From: JAIBBG01 sp040381475
GTDB taxonomy: Bacteria > Bacteroidota > Bacteroidia > Flavobacteriales_D > Sanyastnellaceae
Length of the DNA: 27,690 nucleotides
Assembly (NCBI GenBank): GCA_040381475.1
Contig: JBEIHH010000027.1
Location: forward strand, 1-27,690
Direction: 5' to 3'
The first letter of the stretch is position 1, and the number at the start of each line of letters is the position of its first letter. Made by a program: the position numbers and the translations under genes. Shown here piece after piece: positions 1 to 7,029 of the stretch. Under the pieces are notes generated by a model that was not told the origin of the DNA, made no database searches, and worked only from the letters and a program-made list of their open reading frames with translations.

Positions 1-2
1 AT

Positions 3-344
3 CTGGCATTTGTTCTGGACACAGCCATCGCTGGGTATCAGGCGGTATCGGTGTCTTCGACCGCCCAAGCACTGACCTATGTAAACGGGCCATCGTCTAC
101 AGCCAACCTGAATCAAGCGGTGTACGCCATTTTAAAATTCAACAGCGCGGCTGCGGCTTCTGCTATCTACGCTCCGCCAGTATCAAAAACATACATTATT
201 TGGAACAACTCTAGCTACACAATCACCATCTATAACTCTACGGTCATTGGTAACACAACCGCCGCCGGTACTGGTGTAGCCATTGCGGCTGGCAACAATT
301 ATCAAAGAATCCGTATGAAATTACGCGGGACCTCAGCAGTATGA
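3..344 (+). CDS. Phage structural protein fragment (5' partial, 3' end abnormal)
   Basis: The frame is open from the first bases of the window, so the start lies outside. Its opening residues read LAFVLDTAIAGYQAV, followed by a Thr/Ser/Asn/Ala-rich stretch containing YVNGPSSTANLNQ, SKTYIIWNNS and TVIGNTTAAGTGVAI. This style, with short repeats and an interface motif IIWNNSSYTITIYNST, is what I associate with tail-fibre or other virion structural proteins of marine and freshwater phages. That assignment rests on memory of the family, not on a search. After about residue GNN (near base 297) the composition changes abruptly to YQRIRMKLRGTSAV and stops, while the next gene's frame becomes sensible at the same place. 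The natural C-terminus is therefore probably missing. It could also be a prophage remnant or an assembly chimera. Confidence 0.5.
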   Translation: MAFVLDTAIAGYQAVSVSSTAQALTYVNGPSSTANLNQAVYAILKFNSAAAASAIYAPPVSKTYIIWNNSSYTITIYNSTVIGNTTAAGTGVAIAAGNNYQRIRMKLRGTSAV

Positions 345-919
345 CTTCGGATATTATACCGGTTACAGCCGGCATGGCAATTTTTAGTAGCGTTGGTCTT
401 GCCCCACTTGACGTGGCCACAGGACAATACAGCACCAAACGAGAGTTGCGTTTGGGACTGGGACTGCACAGTCCGAAAGAAGCAATGGTAGCATACAAAA
501 GCGAAGAATTGGATACTTCCATCGTTTATTGCAATCTTCATGGAGAATTCACGCTCGAAGGAGCATATATCGCAAAAGGAACCTTTGGAAAACATGGCAG
601 ATGTTACGCGGGTATAGGAGTAAGTGGTGGTCTGTCGTTTGGTAACGAAATGATCCTCATCTCGGGCAGATATTTCGAACCCGGCGCACATCCTTCAGAA
701 CAGGTTGATAAAAATCCGGTAATGGAAATTTATGCAGCGAAGTCCGTTTATTATACCAGATGTTTTGTCCCTTTTGGGATTCATTATGGCAGCGAAGACA
801 ATTGGAGTGTCGGACTTGATTTTCGCCTGGGCTTGGGTGCTCAGTTTGTTTCGGGAGCACAGGCTAACTTCATCAGAAGGACCGGTATGTTTGCTATCGG
901 TTTTATGAAGAAGCTATAG
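341..919 (+). CDS. Hypothetical beta-rich (possible outer-membrane) protein, N-terminally truncated
   Basis: This 192-residue frame carries alternating glycine and aromatic/hydrophobic strands such as LRLGLGLHS, CYAGIGVSGGLSFG and WSVGLDFRLGLGAQF, ending in GMFAIGFMKKL. That pattern fits an outer-membrane or secreted beta-barrel or beta-sandwich. No signal peptide is visible at the annotated ATG. The same frame remains open upstream to base 254, and the codons from about 302 read SKNPYEITRDLSS before the first ATG, which look like genuine protein. The real gene therefore probably began further upstream and was cut near base 300, where the phage-like sequence abuts. I do not recognise a named family. 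It ends 87 bases before the convergent siaC-like gene. Confidence 0.55.
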   Translation: MTSDIIPVTAGMAIFSSVGLAPLDVATGQYSTKRELRLGLGLHSPKEAMVAYKSEELDTSIVYCNLHGEFTLEGAYIAKGTFGKHGRCYAGIGVSGGLSFGNEMILISGRYFEPGAHPSEQVDKNPVMEIYAAKSVYYTRCFVPFGIHYGSEDNWSVGLDFRLGLGAQFVSGAQANFIRRTGMFAIGFMKKL

Positions 920-1006
920 TGTTCAAGTTGACAGCACTTCAATATTTCTCCAATACAATGTGAGGCGGATTTTTTTAGCGTTGAATATTCAGACAGGAAA
1001 AAAAAC

Positions 1007-1384
1007 TCAGGTAGTAACCACATCAAAAGCGATGTCGCACAAATTTTTGTACTCCAAACCTTTTTCGAACATGAGTTCGTCGTCTTTGTCTGTTATCCAG
1101 ACAATCCGGTAATTTTCCTTGAATTTCGACTGCTCAAGTGTATGAAGTAGCTCGAAAAGATACCTGCCGCTGGACGAATTGAAATAATCGAATTGCAGGT
1201 GCAGTTTTAAGGGCTTTTCTACCTTATCACAATATAGTCGAATCCATTGGAGTATTGGTTCATAAAAGTCGAATGCGTTCTCAGGCAAGGATTTGCCGAG
1301 AATTCTGCATTCATCTCCGTTGGTATTGAGAAATACTTCAGGAGTTTCTTCAGTGGCTTTGATATGTATTGTTTTTAGTTCCAA
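1007..1384 (-). CDS. SiaC family (DUF1987) regulatory phosphoprotein
   Basis: The 125-residue protein has the hallmarks of the SiaC/DUF1987 family. The N-terminal strand MELKTIHIKATEETPEV is followed by ILGKSLPENAFDFYEPI, then LHLQFDYFNSSSGRYLF, with the conserved FNSSS turn at residues 68-72. Length matches the family. In Pseudomonas aeruginosa, SiaC is phosphorylated on a threonine in this turn by SiaB, dephosphorylated by SiaA, and in its unmodified form binds and activates the diguanylate cyclase SiaD. By position Ser70 is the likely phosphosite here (inference). The gene is the last of the minus-strand set and lies 10 bases after the tandem SiaB gene, so the two are surely co-transcribed. 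No cyclase is encoded nearby, so its output partner is unknown. Confidence 0.85.
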   Translation of the reverse strand: MELKTIHIKATEETPEVFLNTNGDECRILGKSLPENAFDFYEPILQWIRLYCDKVEKPLKLHLQFDYFNSSSGRYLFELLHTLEQSKFKENYRIVWITDKDDELMFEKGLEYKNLCDIAFDVVTT

Positions 1385-1394
1385 ACTTTAGTAA

Positions 1395-2501
1395 TCAAAG
1401 GGATACCTGGAAGGCAAATAAAAATTGGTCGCGAGAATAAGGTATAAACTCGTAATTCAAAGAATTTTTGCTCGCTTTTGCTATTTCTATCAGACCAAGT
1501 CCCGAATTCAATTTGTTTTCGAATCTGAGTGTAGCACGCAATGTGGATCTGTGCAATTCATTGAGTTCAAAATCGTCCAGAGATGTCAGGTATTCTAATT
1601 TTTCTTCCAGCAGTGCTTTTTCTTTGATATTGACAGAATTGGCACATGTCAGAGCGAAGTTGCCATTCGATTTCGATAAAAGAAACAAGCCATAGTGCAC
1701 CTCGCTTCCAGTTGATTTTTTGCCATGCTTGGATATATTCTGCAGCATCTCAATGGTCACATGCGCTGCGCGAAGTGTTTTCCGCTGGTCCATGGTCTTG
1801 ACTTTTACATTGTGCTCTGCCAACTCCAGCAATGGCAAAATGGAACATTGGGTGAATTCCCCTTTGTAAATCAGCACTATATCATCCTGAATCATTTTTT
1901 TATACAATTTGCCAGAATATTCCAATTGTTTATCATCTAGTGTGATAAGGCCGTTTTTACGAAGCGTTATTTGCTGGTGGAAGTGAGAATAGTTATTGTC
2001 TAATTCTTCTATCTGGTATAAAATTTTCTGCCCCGATTTCCTCGCCATTTCTATCAATCCAAGTCCCGCGCCCCCTCTTTCACCAATACTGTTTTTTTGT
2101 AGGTTTTCAAGGTAATATTGCTTTAGGTCTTCTTTGTTCAATGAATTGACTTTTTCAAATAGGATTTTAACTTTTTCAACTTCGGGATTATTGATCACAT
2201 TGATCGAATTGATCACAAAAGTTCCATCGATGTTCTTAAAACTGAACATACCGACATCTTCAATCAGATGACCGATCTTTTCTTTGTTTTCAGCATGTCT
2301 TAAAATATTTTGAAAGCATTCTACAATCACGAAGGACATCTTTTTGCCTATGCTGCTGACTTGTGCTAAACTGCTTTCAGATCCTTGCGAAATATTGAGA
2401 AACGTGCTGGTGAATTTCTCCAGAAATGGACCTCGGTAATAGAAAGCAGCACTTTGATCAGTCGCTATATGATCGAAATATTTTAGGGTGTTAAATGGCA
2501 T
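1395..2501 (-). CDS. Tandem SiaB-family protein kinase (two DUF6272 domains)
   Basis: The protein has 368 residues, about twice the length of a single SiaB. Domain 1 (about 15-182) has a GHKL-like N-box ECFQNILRHAEN, with Glu61, Asn65 and His69, and a glycine box GERGGAGLGLIEMA at 140-153. Domain 2 (about 190-368) repeats the plan: EMLQNISKHGKK with Glu251, Asn255 and His259, and NSGLGLIEIAKAS at 332-344. Both copies keep the Glu/Asn pair expected for ATP-Mg binding, so neither is an obvious pseudo-domain; the glycine box of the second is shorter. SiaB phosphorylates SiaC in Pseudomonas, and the adjacent siaC-like gene is the obvious substrate. The duplication may give two ATP sites, an internal dimer or two substrates; the sequence does not decide. 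Confidence 0.8.
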   Translation of the reverse strand: MPFNTLKYFDHIATDQSAAFYYRGPFLEKFTSTFLNISQGSESSLAQVSSIGKKMSFVIVECFQNILRHAENKEKIGHLIEDVGMFSFKNIDGTFVINSINVINNPEVEKVKILFEKVNSLNKEDLKQYYLENLQKNSIGERGGAGLGLIEMARKSGQKILYQIEELDNNYSHFHQQITLRKNGLITLDDKQLEYSGKLYKKMIQDDIVLIYKGEFTQCSILPLLELAEHNVKVKTMDQRKTLRAAHVTIEMLQNISKHGKKSTGSEVHYGLFLLSKSNGNFALTCANSVNIKEKALLEEKLEYLTSLDDFELNELHRSTLRATLRFENKLNSGLGLIEIAKASKNSLNYEFIPYSRDQFLFAFQVSL

Positions 2502-2582
2502 TCAATAATGTGGCTTATATACTTGAAAGTGTTTTAAATCATCCTATTTCAACGAAAGAATAGCCCTGAGGTTACAAGCTTG

Positions 2583-2639
2583 GGCGGATGAACCTTTTTT
2601 AGGAACTTCAAGAGACCTCTGACTACCCGGCCATCCGCC
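2583..2639. repeat. Inverted repeat, 8-bp arms with 41-base spacer
   Basis: GGCGGATG at 2583-2590 is exactly complementary to CATCCGCC at 2632-2639. The spacer itself contains short self-complementary pieces (AGAG-AC-CTCT). It lies in the transcribed gap between the PP2C phosphatase and the tandem kinase gene. Confidence 0.5.
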
Positions 2640-2652
2640 GGAATATCATGCT

Positions 2653-2671
2653 CCCGCATTGCAATGTCGGG
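2653..2671. repeat. Near-perfect palindrome CCCGCATTG/CAATGTCGGG
   Basis: The arms pair over eight base pairs with one bulged T (2667) and a two-base centre. The centre is too tight for a stable RNA hairpin without fraying, so a protein-binding dyad or a transposon-end relic are alternatives. It sits 14 bases to the right of the 2583-2639 inverted repeat. Confidence 0.4.
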
Positions 2672-2762
2672 CTTCACGAAAAGAATCCTGATTCCGGGAG
2701 GATGTAATCGCTTCCGTCACAAATTATGATTTGAGGTGTAATTGTGCAGAAATTCCCGTGCA

Positions 2763-4760
2763 CTAAAGTTTGATACCAATGAGCATCATATCATCGGTTT
2801 GATGATGATTCTTGCACCAGTCGGCAACGAATAGCTCACACATGCTCACGGCCTGATCAAAGGCAGTTCCTGATAAGCTCATGATGTGTTCTTTGAATTT
2901 GGTCTTGTTCAGTTTTTTCTTCTCCAGGCCTCCGATCTGGTCGGTTATTCCGTCTGAAAACATGTAAAGCTGATCGCCCTGATTGAACTTGATATTGCGG
3001 GTGGTGAATTCATTGACTTCGCCTTTTTTCGCCCATATATAGTCCATCCCGCCAAGGCCAATGCAATCGCCTTTTACTTCCACAATCTGCCCGCTTCGCA
3101 CCATATAAATCGATGACCCGGCTCCAGCGAATTCTATATTTCTGTTTTCAAAGTCAATGGCGCATAAGCTCATTTCAACTCCATCCATGGTATGTTCTTC
3201 TCCTTTTTCCTGGTTCAGTGCCATCTGTATTTCACGGTGCATGCAATCAAGTATGCGTCCCGGATCCCTTTCACCAAGTTCATTGACTACTTTGTTGAGT
3301 TTGGCATTGGCGATCAGCGACATAAATGCTCCCGGCACGCCGTGCCCTGTGCAATCAACTGCTGCAACATATACTTTATGGCCTATTTGCTGGTAGGCAT
3401 AAAAATCGCCTGAAATAATGTCTTTGGGTTTGAAGTAAATGAATGAATCCTTGAAGAGCTTTTTGAAATCATGCTCTTTGGGCAACGTTGATTGTTGAAT
3501 GCGTTTGGCATAGTTGATTGAAGATATAATCTTTTGCCGCTGTTGGTTGATTTGGTTGTTCTGAATCTTGAGCAGGAAGTTGAGCCTTCTATTTCTGCGG
3601 AGCACAATCATGACCAAAACCAGACCCATGACAAGCAGTATAGAAATAATGAGAATGCCGAAGATCCAGGATTGTTTGCTGGCTATGATGCCTTTCTGTT
3701 CGACAATTTTCGATTCCATCCTGTCCGTTTCATACTTCGTGTTCATGTCATTGATCATATTCATCTGATTCAGATGATCAATGCTGTCACGAAGTTCAAG
3801 CGCCTTTTCATGATGTTTGAATGCCTGCTCAGACTGTCCCAATGCCTGCGCAATTCTGGCTTTTAGGAGGATCATTTCGTATTCCATGTCGAGGATGCCA
3901 TTCTCCTGAATGAGCTGCTCTGCCTCAACGAGTTTCGCCAGCGCCGGTTCAGGTTGCCCTTGCTGAAGCATGATGTCGCTCAGACTGATGATGGCCGATA
4001 TCCAATTGTAAAGGTCACCTGAAATTTGTTGGCCGCGCAATGACCTTTCCAGGTAAAAACGTGCCGAATCCAGTTGTCCCTCTAATTGGAAGATTTCAGC
4101 ATACAATGGATCGGCGCTGATGGCGGTTGGATGCAATTCCCTGTAAGCTACCAGATCGTCTGCATATTTTCTTGCGAGCTCTTTGTTCTTTAACTGGAAA
4201 TAACTGCTTGAAATGTTGTAAAGGGCATTGGAAGCATTGACCCAGTGCCCTAATTCATTGTTCAATTTGAATGAAATCTCATATTTTTCCTTGGCGCGGT
4301 CATAATCCTGAGTTTCTGAATAAATCACACCCAGATTATTCAGGATTTTAGCCTCGCCCTTTTTATTCCCCAATTCGTGGTAAAGTTCATAAGCTTTCTG
4401 AAAATGATCAAGGGAATTCATGAGGGATGACTTATTCAAATAGCATACTCCCAGTGAGTTATGTGATTGAGCGAGCCATTTTTTGTCATTGCAATTCAGC
4501 GCGAATGATCCTGTCAGCTTTGCGTATTTTAAGCTTGAGTCAATGCTCAGATTGTAGTAATCATAGCAAATATCATCGGCTATCCGGGCTTTTGTGCTGT
4601 CACTTTTGACCTGAAGCAGGGCTGTTTTTAAACTGTCAATCCTGAGGGTGGTCAACACCTGCGACGATGCTAAATTGCTGAGAAATAAAAGTATAGGAAC
4701 TACGAAGGAGAGTCGTAAACTGCCTTTTCTGTAACAATGGTTGATATAGTACTTACGCAC
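2763..4760 (-). CDS. TPR-transmembrane-PP2C (SpoIIE-type) phosphatase, SiaA-like
   Basis: The 665 residues begin with a signal peptide (about 1-34, hydrophobic core LSFVVPILLFLSNLA). TPR repeats span about 60-325, for example LGVCYLNKSSLMNSLDHFQKAYEL and NNLGVIYSETQDYDRAKEKY. One membrane helix lies at about 364-387, then a short coiled linker, then a SpoIIE/PP2C phosphatase domain at about 430-665. Metal-binding aspartates are visible in SGDFY (Asp452), VDCTGHG (Asp469), FSDGITD (Asp603) and QTDDMM (Asp656/657). The TPR part is predicted periplasmic and the phosphatase cytoplasmic, so it should sense something outside and dephosphorylate the neighbouring SiaC-like protein. Pseudomonas SiaA uses a different sensor region, so this is a functional analogue by context. 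The start is GTG; no ATG exists in frame upstream before a stop. Confidence 0.85.
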   Translation of the reverse strand: MRKYYINHCYRKGSLRLSFVVPILLFLSNLASSQVLTTLRIDSLKTALLQVKSDSTKARIADDICYDYYNLSIDSSLKYAKLTGSFALNCNDKKWLAQSHNSLGVCYLNKSSLMNSLDHFQKAYELYHELGNKKGEAKILNNLGVIYSETQDYDRAKEKYEISFKLNNELGHWVNASNALYNISSSYFQLKNKELARKYADDLVAYRELHPTAISADPLYAEIFQLEGQLDSARFYLERSLRGQQISGDLYNWISAIISLSDIMLQQGQPEPALAKLVEAEQLIQENGILDMEYEMILLKARIAQALGQSEQAFKHHEKALELRDSIDHLNQMNMINDMNTKYETDRMESKIVEQKGIIASKQSWIFGILIISILLVMGLVLVMIVLRRNRRLNFLLKIQNNQINQQRQKIISSINYAKRIQQSTLPKEHDFKKLFKDSFIYFKPKDIISGDFYAYQQIGHKVYVAAVDCTGHGVPGAFMSLIANAKLNKVVNELGERDPGRILDCMHREIQMALNQEKGEEHTMDGVEMSLCAIDFENRNIEFAGAGSSIYMVRSGQIVEVKGDCIGLGGMDYIWAKKGEVNEFTTRNIKFNQGDQLYMFSDGITDQIGGLEKKKLNKTKFKEHIMSLSGTAFDQAVSMCELFVADWCKNHHQTDDMMLIGIKL

Positions 4761-4858
4761 GGATTGAGATTTAAGCGGGTCATCTTTACGGCGGTCCTGA
4801 TAAAAAGGTTATTTCAGCGTATTTTTTTTATTCCTATACCGATTGGATGAAAAGTTCC

Positions 4859-4866
4859 TATATTTG
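4859..4866 (+). promoter_or_regulatory. Bacteroidota -7 box (TATATTTG) before rpsT
   Basis: TATATTTG matches the Bacteroidota sigma consensus TANNTTTG exactly. It ends 20 bases before the rpsT ATG, giving a short leader. A matching TTTG -33 element at the usual 19-21 base spacing is not obvious, so the box is supported mainly by its position before an isolated ribosomal protein gene. Confidence 0.55.
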
Positions 4867-4886
4867 CCGCCCAATTTTGAAGTTCA

Positions 4887-5141
4887 ATGGCTAATCACAA
4901 ATCAGCAATTAAGCGCATTCGTTCCAACAACGCTAAGAGACTGCGCAACAAGTATTATCACAAGACTACACGCAATGCTGTGCGTAAGCTTCGTTCGCTG
5001 ACCGGTAAAAAGGAAGCTTCTGCACTCTTACCAAAAGTTGTAAGCCTGCTCGACAGACTTGCAAAGCGCAGCGTGATTCACAAGAACAAAGCTTCGAATC
5101 TGAAAGCAAGTGTTCAGGTGTTTGTCAACAAGTTGAAGTAA
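4887..5141 (+). CDS. rpsT: 30S ribosomal protein S20
   Basis: The 84-residue protein starts MANHKSAIKRIRSNNAKRLRNK and continues with a highly basic helical bundle (TTRNAVRKLRSL, LLDRLAKRSVIHKNKASNLKA). This is the canonical S20 sequence at its usual length. S20 binds 16S rRNA helices in the body of the small subunit during early assembly. The gene stands alone, divergent from the SiaA-like phosphatase gene, with its own -7 box upstream and an intrinsic terminator 27 bases after its stop codon. It is therefore probably a monocistronic unit. Confidence 0.98.
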   Translation: MANHKSAIKRIRSNNAKRLRNKYYHKTTRNAVRKLRSLTGKKEASALLPKVVSLLDRLAKRSVIHKNKASNLKASVQVFVNKLK

Positions 5142-5168
5142 CACGTATTTATACGCATATAAGGCATA

Positions 5169-5193
5169 GCTCTCCATTCCGGAGGGCTTTTTC
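5169..5193 (+). terminator. Intrinsic terminator after rpsT
   Basis: GCTCTCC (5169-5175), loop ATTCC, GGAGGGC (5181-5187), then TTTTTC. The stem is seven base pairs with one G-T wobble and is followed directly by a T run. It ends 25 bases before the radC ATG and separates rpsT from the radC operon. Confidence 0.85.
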
Positions 5194-5218
5194 TTTGCCC
5201 GAACTATACGATTCCGGC

Positions 5219-5914
5219 ATGGAAGAATTAAAATCAATTAAAACCTGGTCCCCCGATGACCGGCCAAGAGAAAAATTATTATCCAAAGGCACCACGGCTC
5301 TGAGCGATGCTGAATTATTGGCTATTCTGATCGGAACCGGAACAAGAGAAGAAAGCGCAGTGGATATTGCCCGTAAAATTCTCAGAAGTATCGACAATGA
5401 CCTGCAGGCTCTAGGCAAACTCGCACTGAAGGAATTCAAGCAATTTCATGGAATGGGCGAAGCTAAATCGGTCATCTTGCTGGCTGCAATTGAACTCGGC
5501 AAAAGGCGAAGGGCTGGCGAATTCAAACAAGGTTCCAAAGTCCGATCTTCACGCGAGGTGTATGAAAGATTTCTCGAATTTATGTGCAATCTCAAGCATG
5601 AGGAATTTTGGGTGATGTGCCTGAGCAGAGCTCAGCAAGTGATATCAATCAACAAAATAGGGGAGGGCGGGTTAAGCGCTACAATCGCTGATCCAAAAAA
5701 GGTTTTCCGTGTTGCGCTTGAAAACAATGCAGCGTGTATTATTGTAGCGCATAACCACCCAAGTGGTAACTTGCAGCCCAGTCCTGAAGACAATAAACTA
5801 ACCAACCGGTTGCGTGAAAATGGCTCAATGATGGATTGCCCATTGCTGGATCATCTGGTGGTGACTGATAATGGCTATTATAGTTACGCCGACGAAGGAA
5901 CTTTGCTTGTATGA
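5219..5914 (+). CDS. radC: RadC family JAB/MPN-domain protein
   Basis: The start chosen is the ATG beginning MEELKSIKTWSPDDRPREKL, giving 231 residues. A TTG eight codons upstream would start within a base or two of the rpsT terminator's T run and is unlikely. Residues 1-95 form the helix-hairpin-helix-like region (TTALSDAELLAILIGTG, FKQFHGMGEAKSVILLAA). Residues 105-231 form the JAB1/MPN domain with the metal motif HNHPSGNLQPSPED (His178, His180, Asp191). The domain predicts a zinc metalloprotease-like fold; a DNA repair role for RadC is traditional but not established. The start ATG of wecB overlaps the stop codon (ATGA), so the genes are probably translationally coupled. Confidence 0.93.
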   Translation: MEELKSIKTWSPDDRPREKLLSKGTTALSDAELLAILIGTGTREESAVDIARKILRSIDNDLQALGKLALKEFKQFHGMGEAKSVILLAAIELGKRRRAGEFKQGSKVRSSREVYERFLEFMCNLKHEEFWVMCLSRAQQVISINKIGEGGLSATIADPKKVFRVALENNAACIIVAHNHPSGNLQPSPEDNKLTNRLRENGSMMDCPLLDHLVVTDNGYYSYADEGTLLV

Positions 5915-7029
5915 AAAAAAGAATTCTCACTGTAATCGGAGCAAGGCCACAGATTATAAAAGCGGCCGCTGTGTCGCGAGCTATCCGCACACAGTTTGCA
6001 GATCAACTGGAGGAGATTATTCTGCATACAGGTCAGCATTACGACGATAACATGTCGCGTATTTTTTTCGAGCAGCTGGAAATACCGAAAGCTACCTACA
6101 ATCTTGGCGTGGGTTCCGGAACACATGGCACACAGACCGCATTGATGACAGAAGGCATTGAAAAGGTATTGATCAATGATAAACCGGATGCCTTGCTTGT
6201 ATATGGTGATACCAATTCAACACTGGCCGGGGCACTTGCGGCATCTAAAATGCACATTCCGGTCATTCACGTAGAAGCAGGCCTGAGATCATTTGATAAA
6301 ACTATGCCGGAAGAAATCAACCGGATTGTGACCGATCATGTGTCGACAATACTGATCGCACCAACTGATACAGCTGTGCGCAACCTTGCCGGCGAAGGTA
6401 TTGTTACGCGGAATGCTAAAAAACACACATCTGACAATCCCCTTGTGTTCAAAACGGGAGATGTGATGTATGACAATGCTTTGTTCTATGAAAAGAAAAT
6501 GAAGAGCCGGGCAGCGTTGACAGAGCCCTTCATTTTGGCCACTATCCACCGCGATCACAACACAGATCAGCCCGAACGATTGCTTTCATTGCTTGAAGCC
6601 ATTGGTCAGGTCGCTGTGCAAACCAATCACACAGTAGTTCTTCCGCTGCATCCAAGAACGCGCAGTCGCATTGCTTCGGAAGAATTGAAGGGTTGGAAAA
6701 TGCCACCTGTCATTCAGGTTATTGATCCACAACCTTATCTGGAGATGATAGCAATTGAATCAGCCTGTTCATTGGTTATCACTGATAGTGGCGGGGTTCA
6801 AAAGGAAGCATATTTTTTCAAAAAGCCTTGTATTATTCTTAGACCGCACACCGAATGGGTTGAAATTGTGGAACACGGCAATGCTACCATTGCGGGTGAT
6901 GATACCGACCTGATTGTTCAGTCGGCTGTTCGATACCTGCAGGGTAACCGCGAATTGAAATGGCCTGAAATATTTGGCGATGGCCACGCTGCGGAGGAAA
7001 TCATAAGGACTATTCTCAAAACGATCTGA
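5911..7029 (+). CDS. wecB: UDP-N-acetylglucosamine 2-epimerase (non-hydrolysing)
   Basis: The 372-residue cytoplasmic enzyme interconverts UDP-GlcNAc and UDP-ManNAc, a precursor for surface polysaccharides. Family motifs appear in order: GARPQIIKAAAVSRAI (10-25), HTGQHYD (39-45), VYGDTNST (97-104), HVEAGLRS (120-127), MPEEINRIVTDH (132-143), then TDSGGVQKEAYFFKKP and LRPHTEWVEIVEHGN near the C-terminus. These include the acidic and arginine residues of the GT-B-like active site. Length is typical. It overlaps radC by four bases at the front, and its TGA shares one base with the ATG of the following deacetylase-like gene. That tight packing suggests the sugar-nucleotide product feeds a glycan that the next protein modifies (inference). 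Confidence 0.93.
   Translation: MKKRILTVIGARPQIIKAAAVSRAIRTQFADQLEEIILHTGQHYDDNMSRIFFEQLEIPKATYNLGVGSGTHGTQTALMTEGIEKVLINDKPDALLVYGDTNSTLAGALAASKMHIPVIHVEAGLRSFDKTMPEEINRIVTDHVSTILIAPTDTAVRNLAGEGIVTRNAKKHTSDNPLVFKTGDVMYDNALFYEKKMKSRAALTEPFILATIHRDHNTDQPERLLSLLEAIGQVAVQTNHTVVLPLHPRTRSRIASEELKGWKMPPVIQVIDPQPYLEMIAIESACSLVITDSGGVQKEAYFFKKPCIILRPHTEWVEIVEHGNATIAGDDTDLIVQSAVRYLQGNRELKWPEIFGDGHAAEEIIRTILKTI

Larger units (their letters stand above)
2502..2762. other. 261-base structured spacer between phosphatase and kinase genes
   Basis: No convincing reading frame is present. The middle is richer in G+C than the flanks and holds several inverted repeats: GGCGGATG (2583-2590) against CATCCGCC (2632-2639), and the near palindrome CCCGCATTG/CAATGTCGGG (2653-2671). 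The end next to the kinase gene is A+T rich. This could be a processed intercistronic leader, a degraded mobile repeat or a small RNA; I cannot tell which. I see no Bacteroidota -7 box that would give the kinase gene its own promoter. Confidence 0.5.

Noticed and set aside
920..1006. Possible bidirectional terminator between the convergent genes at 919 and 1007
   Set aside because: There are T and A runs, but only a very weak three-base-pair hairpin precedes the minus-strand T run.
5195..5218. TTG start giving radC eight extra residues
   Set aside because: It begins one base after the rpsT terminator T run, and the ATG at 5219 starts the family's usual N-terminus.
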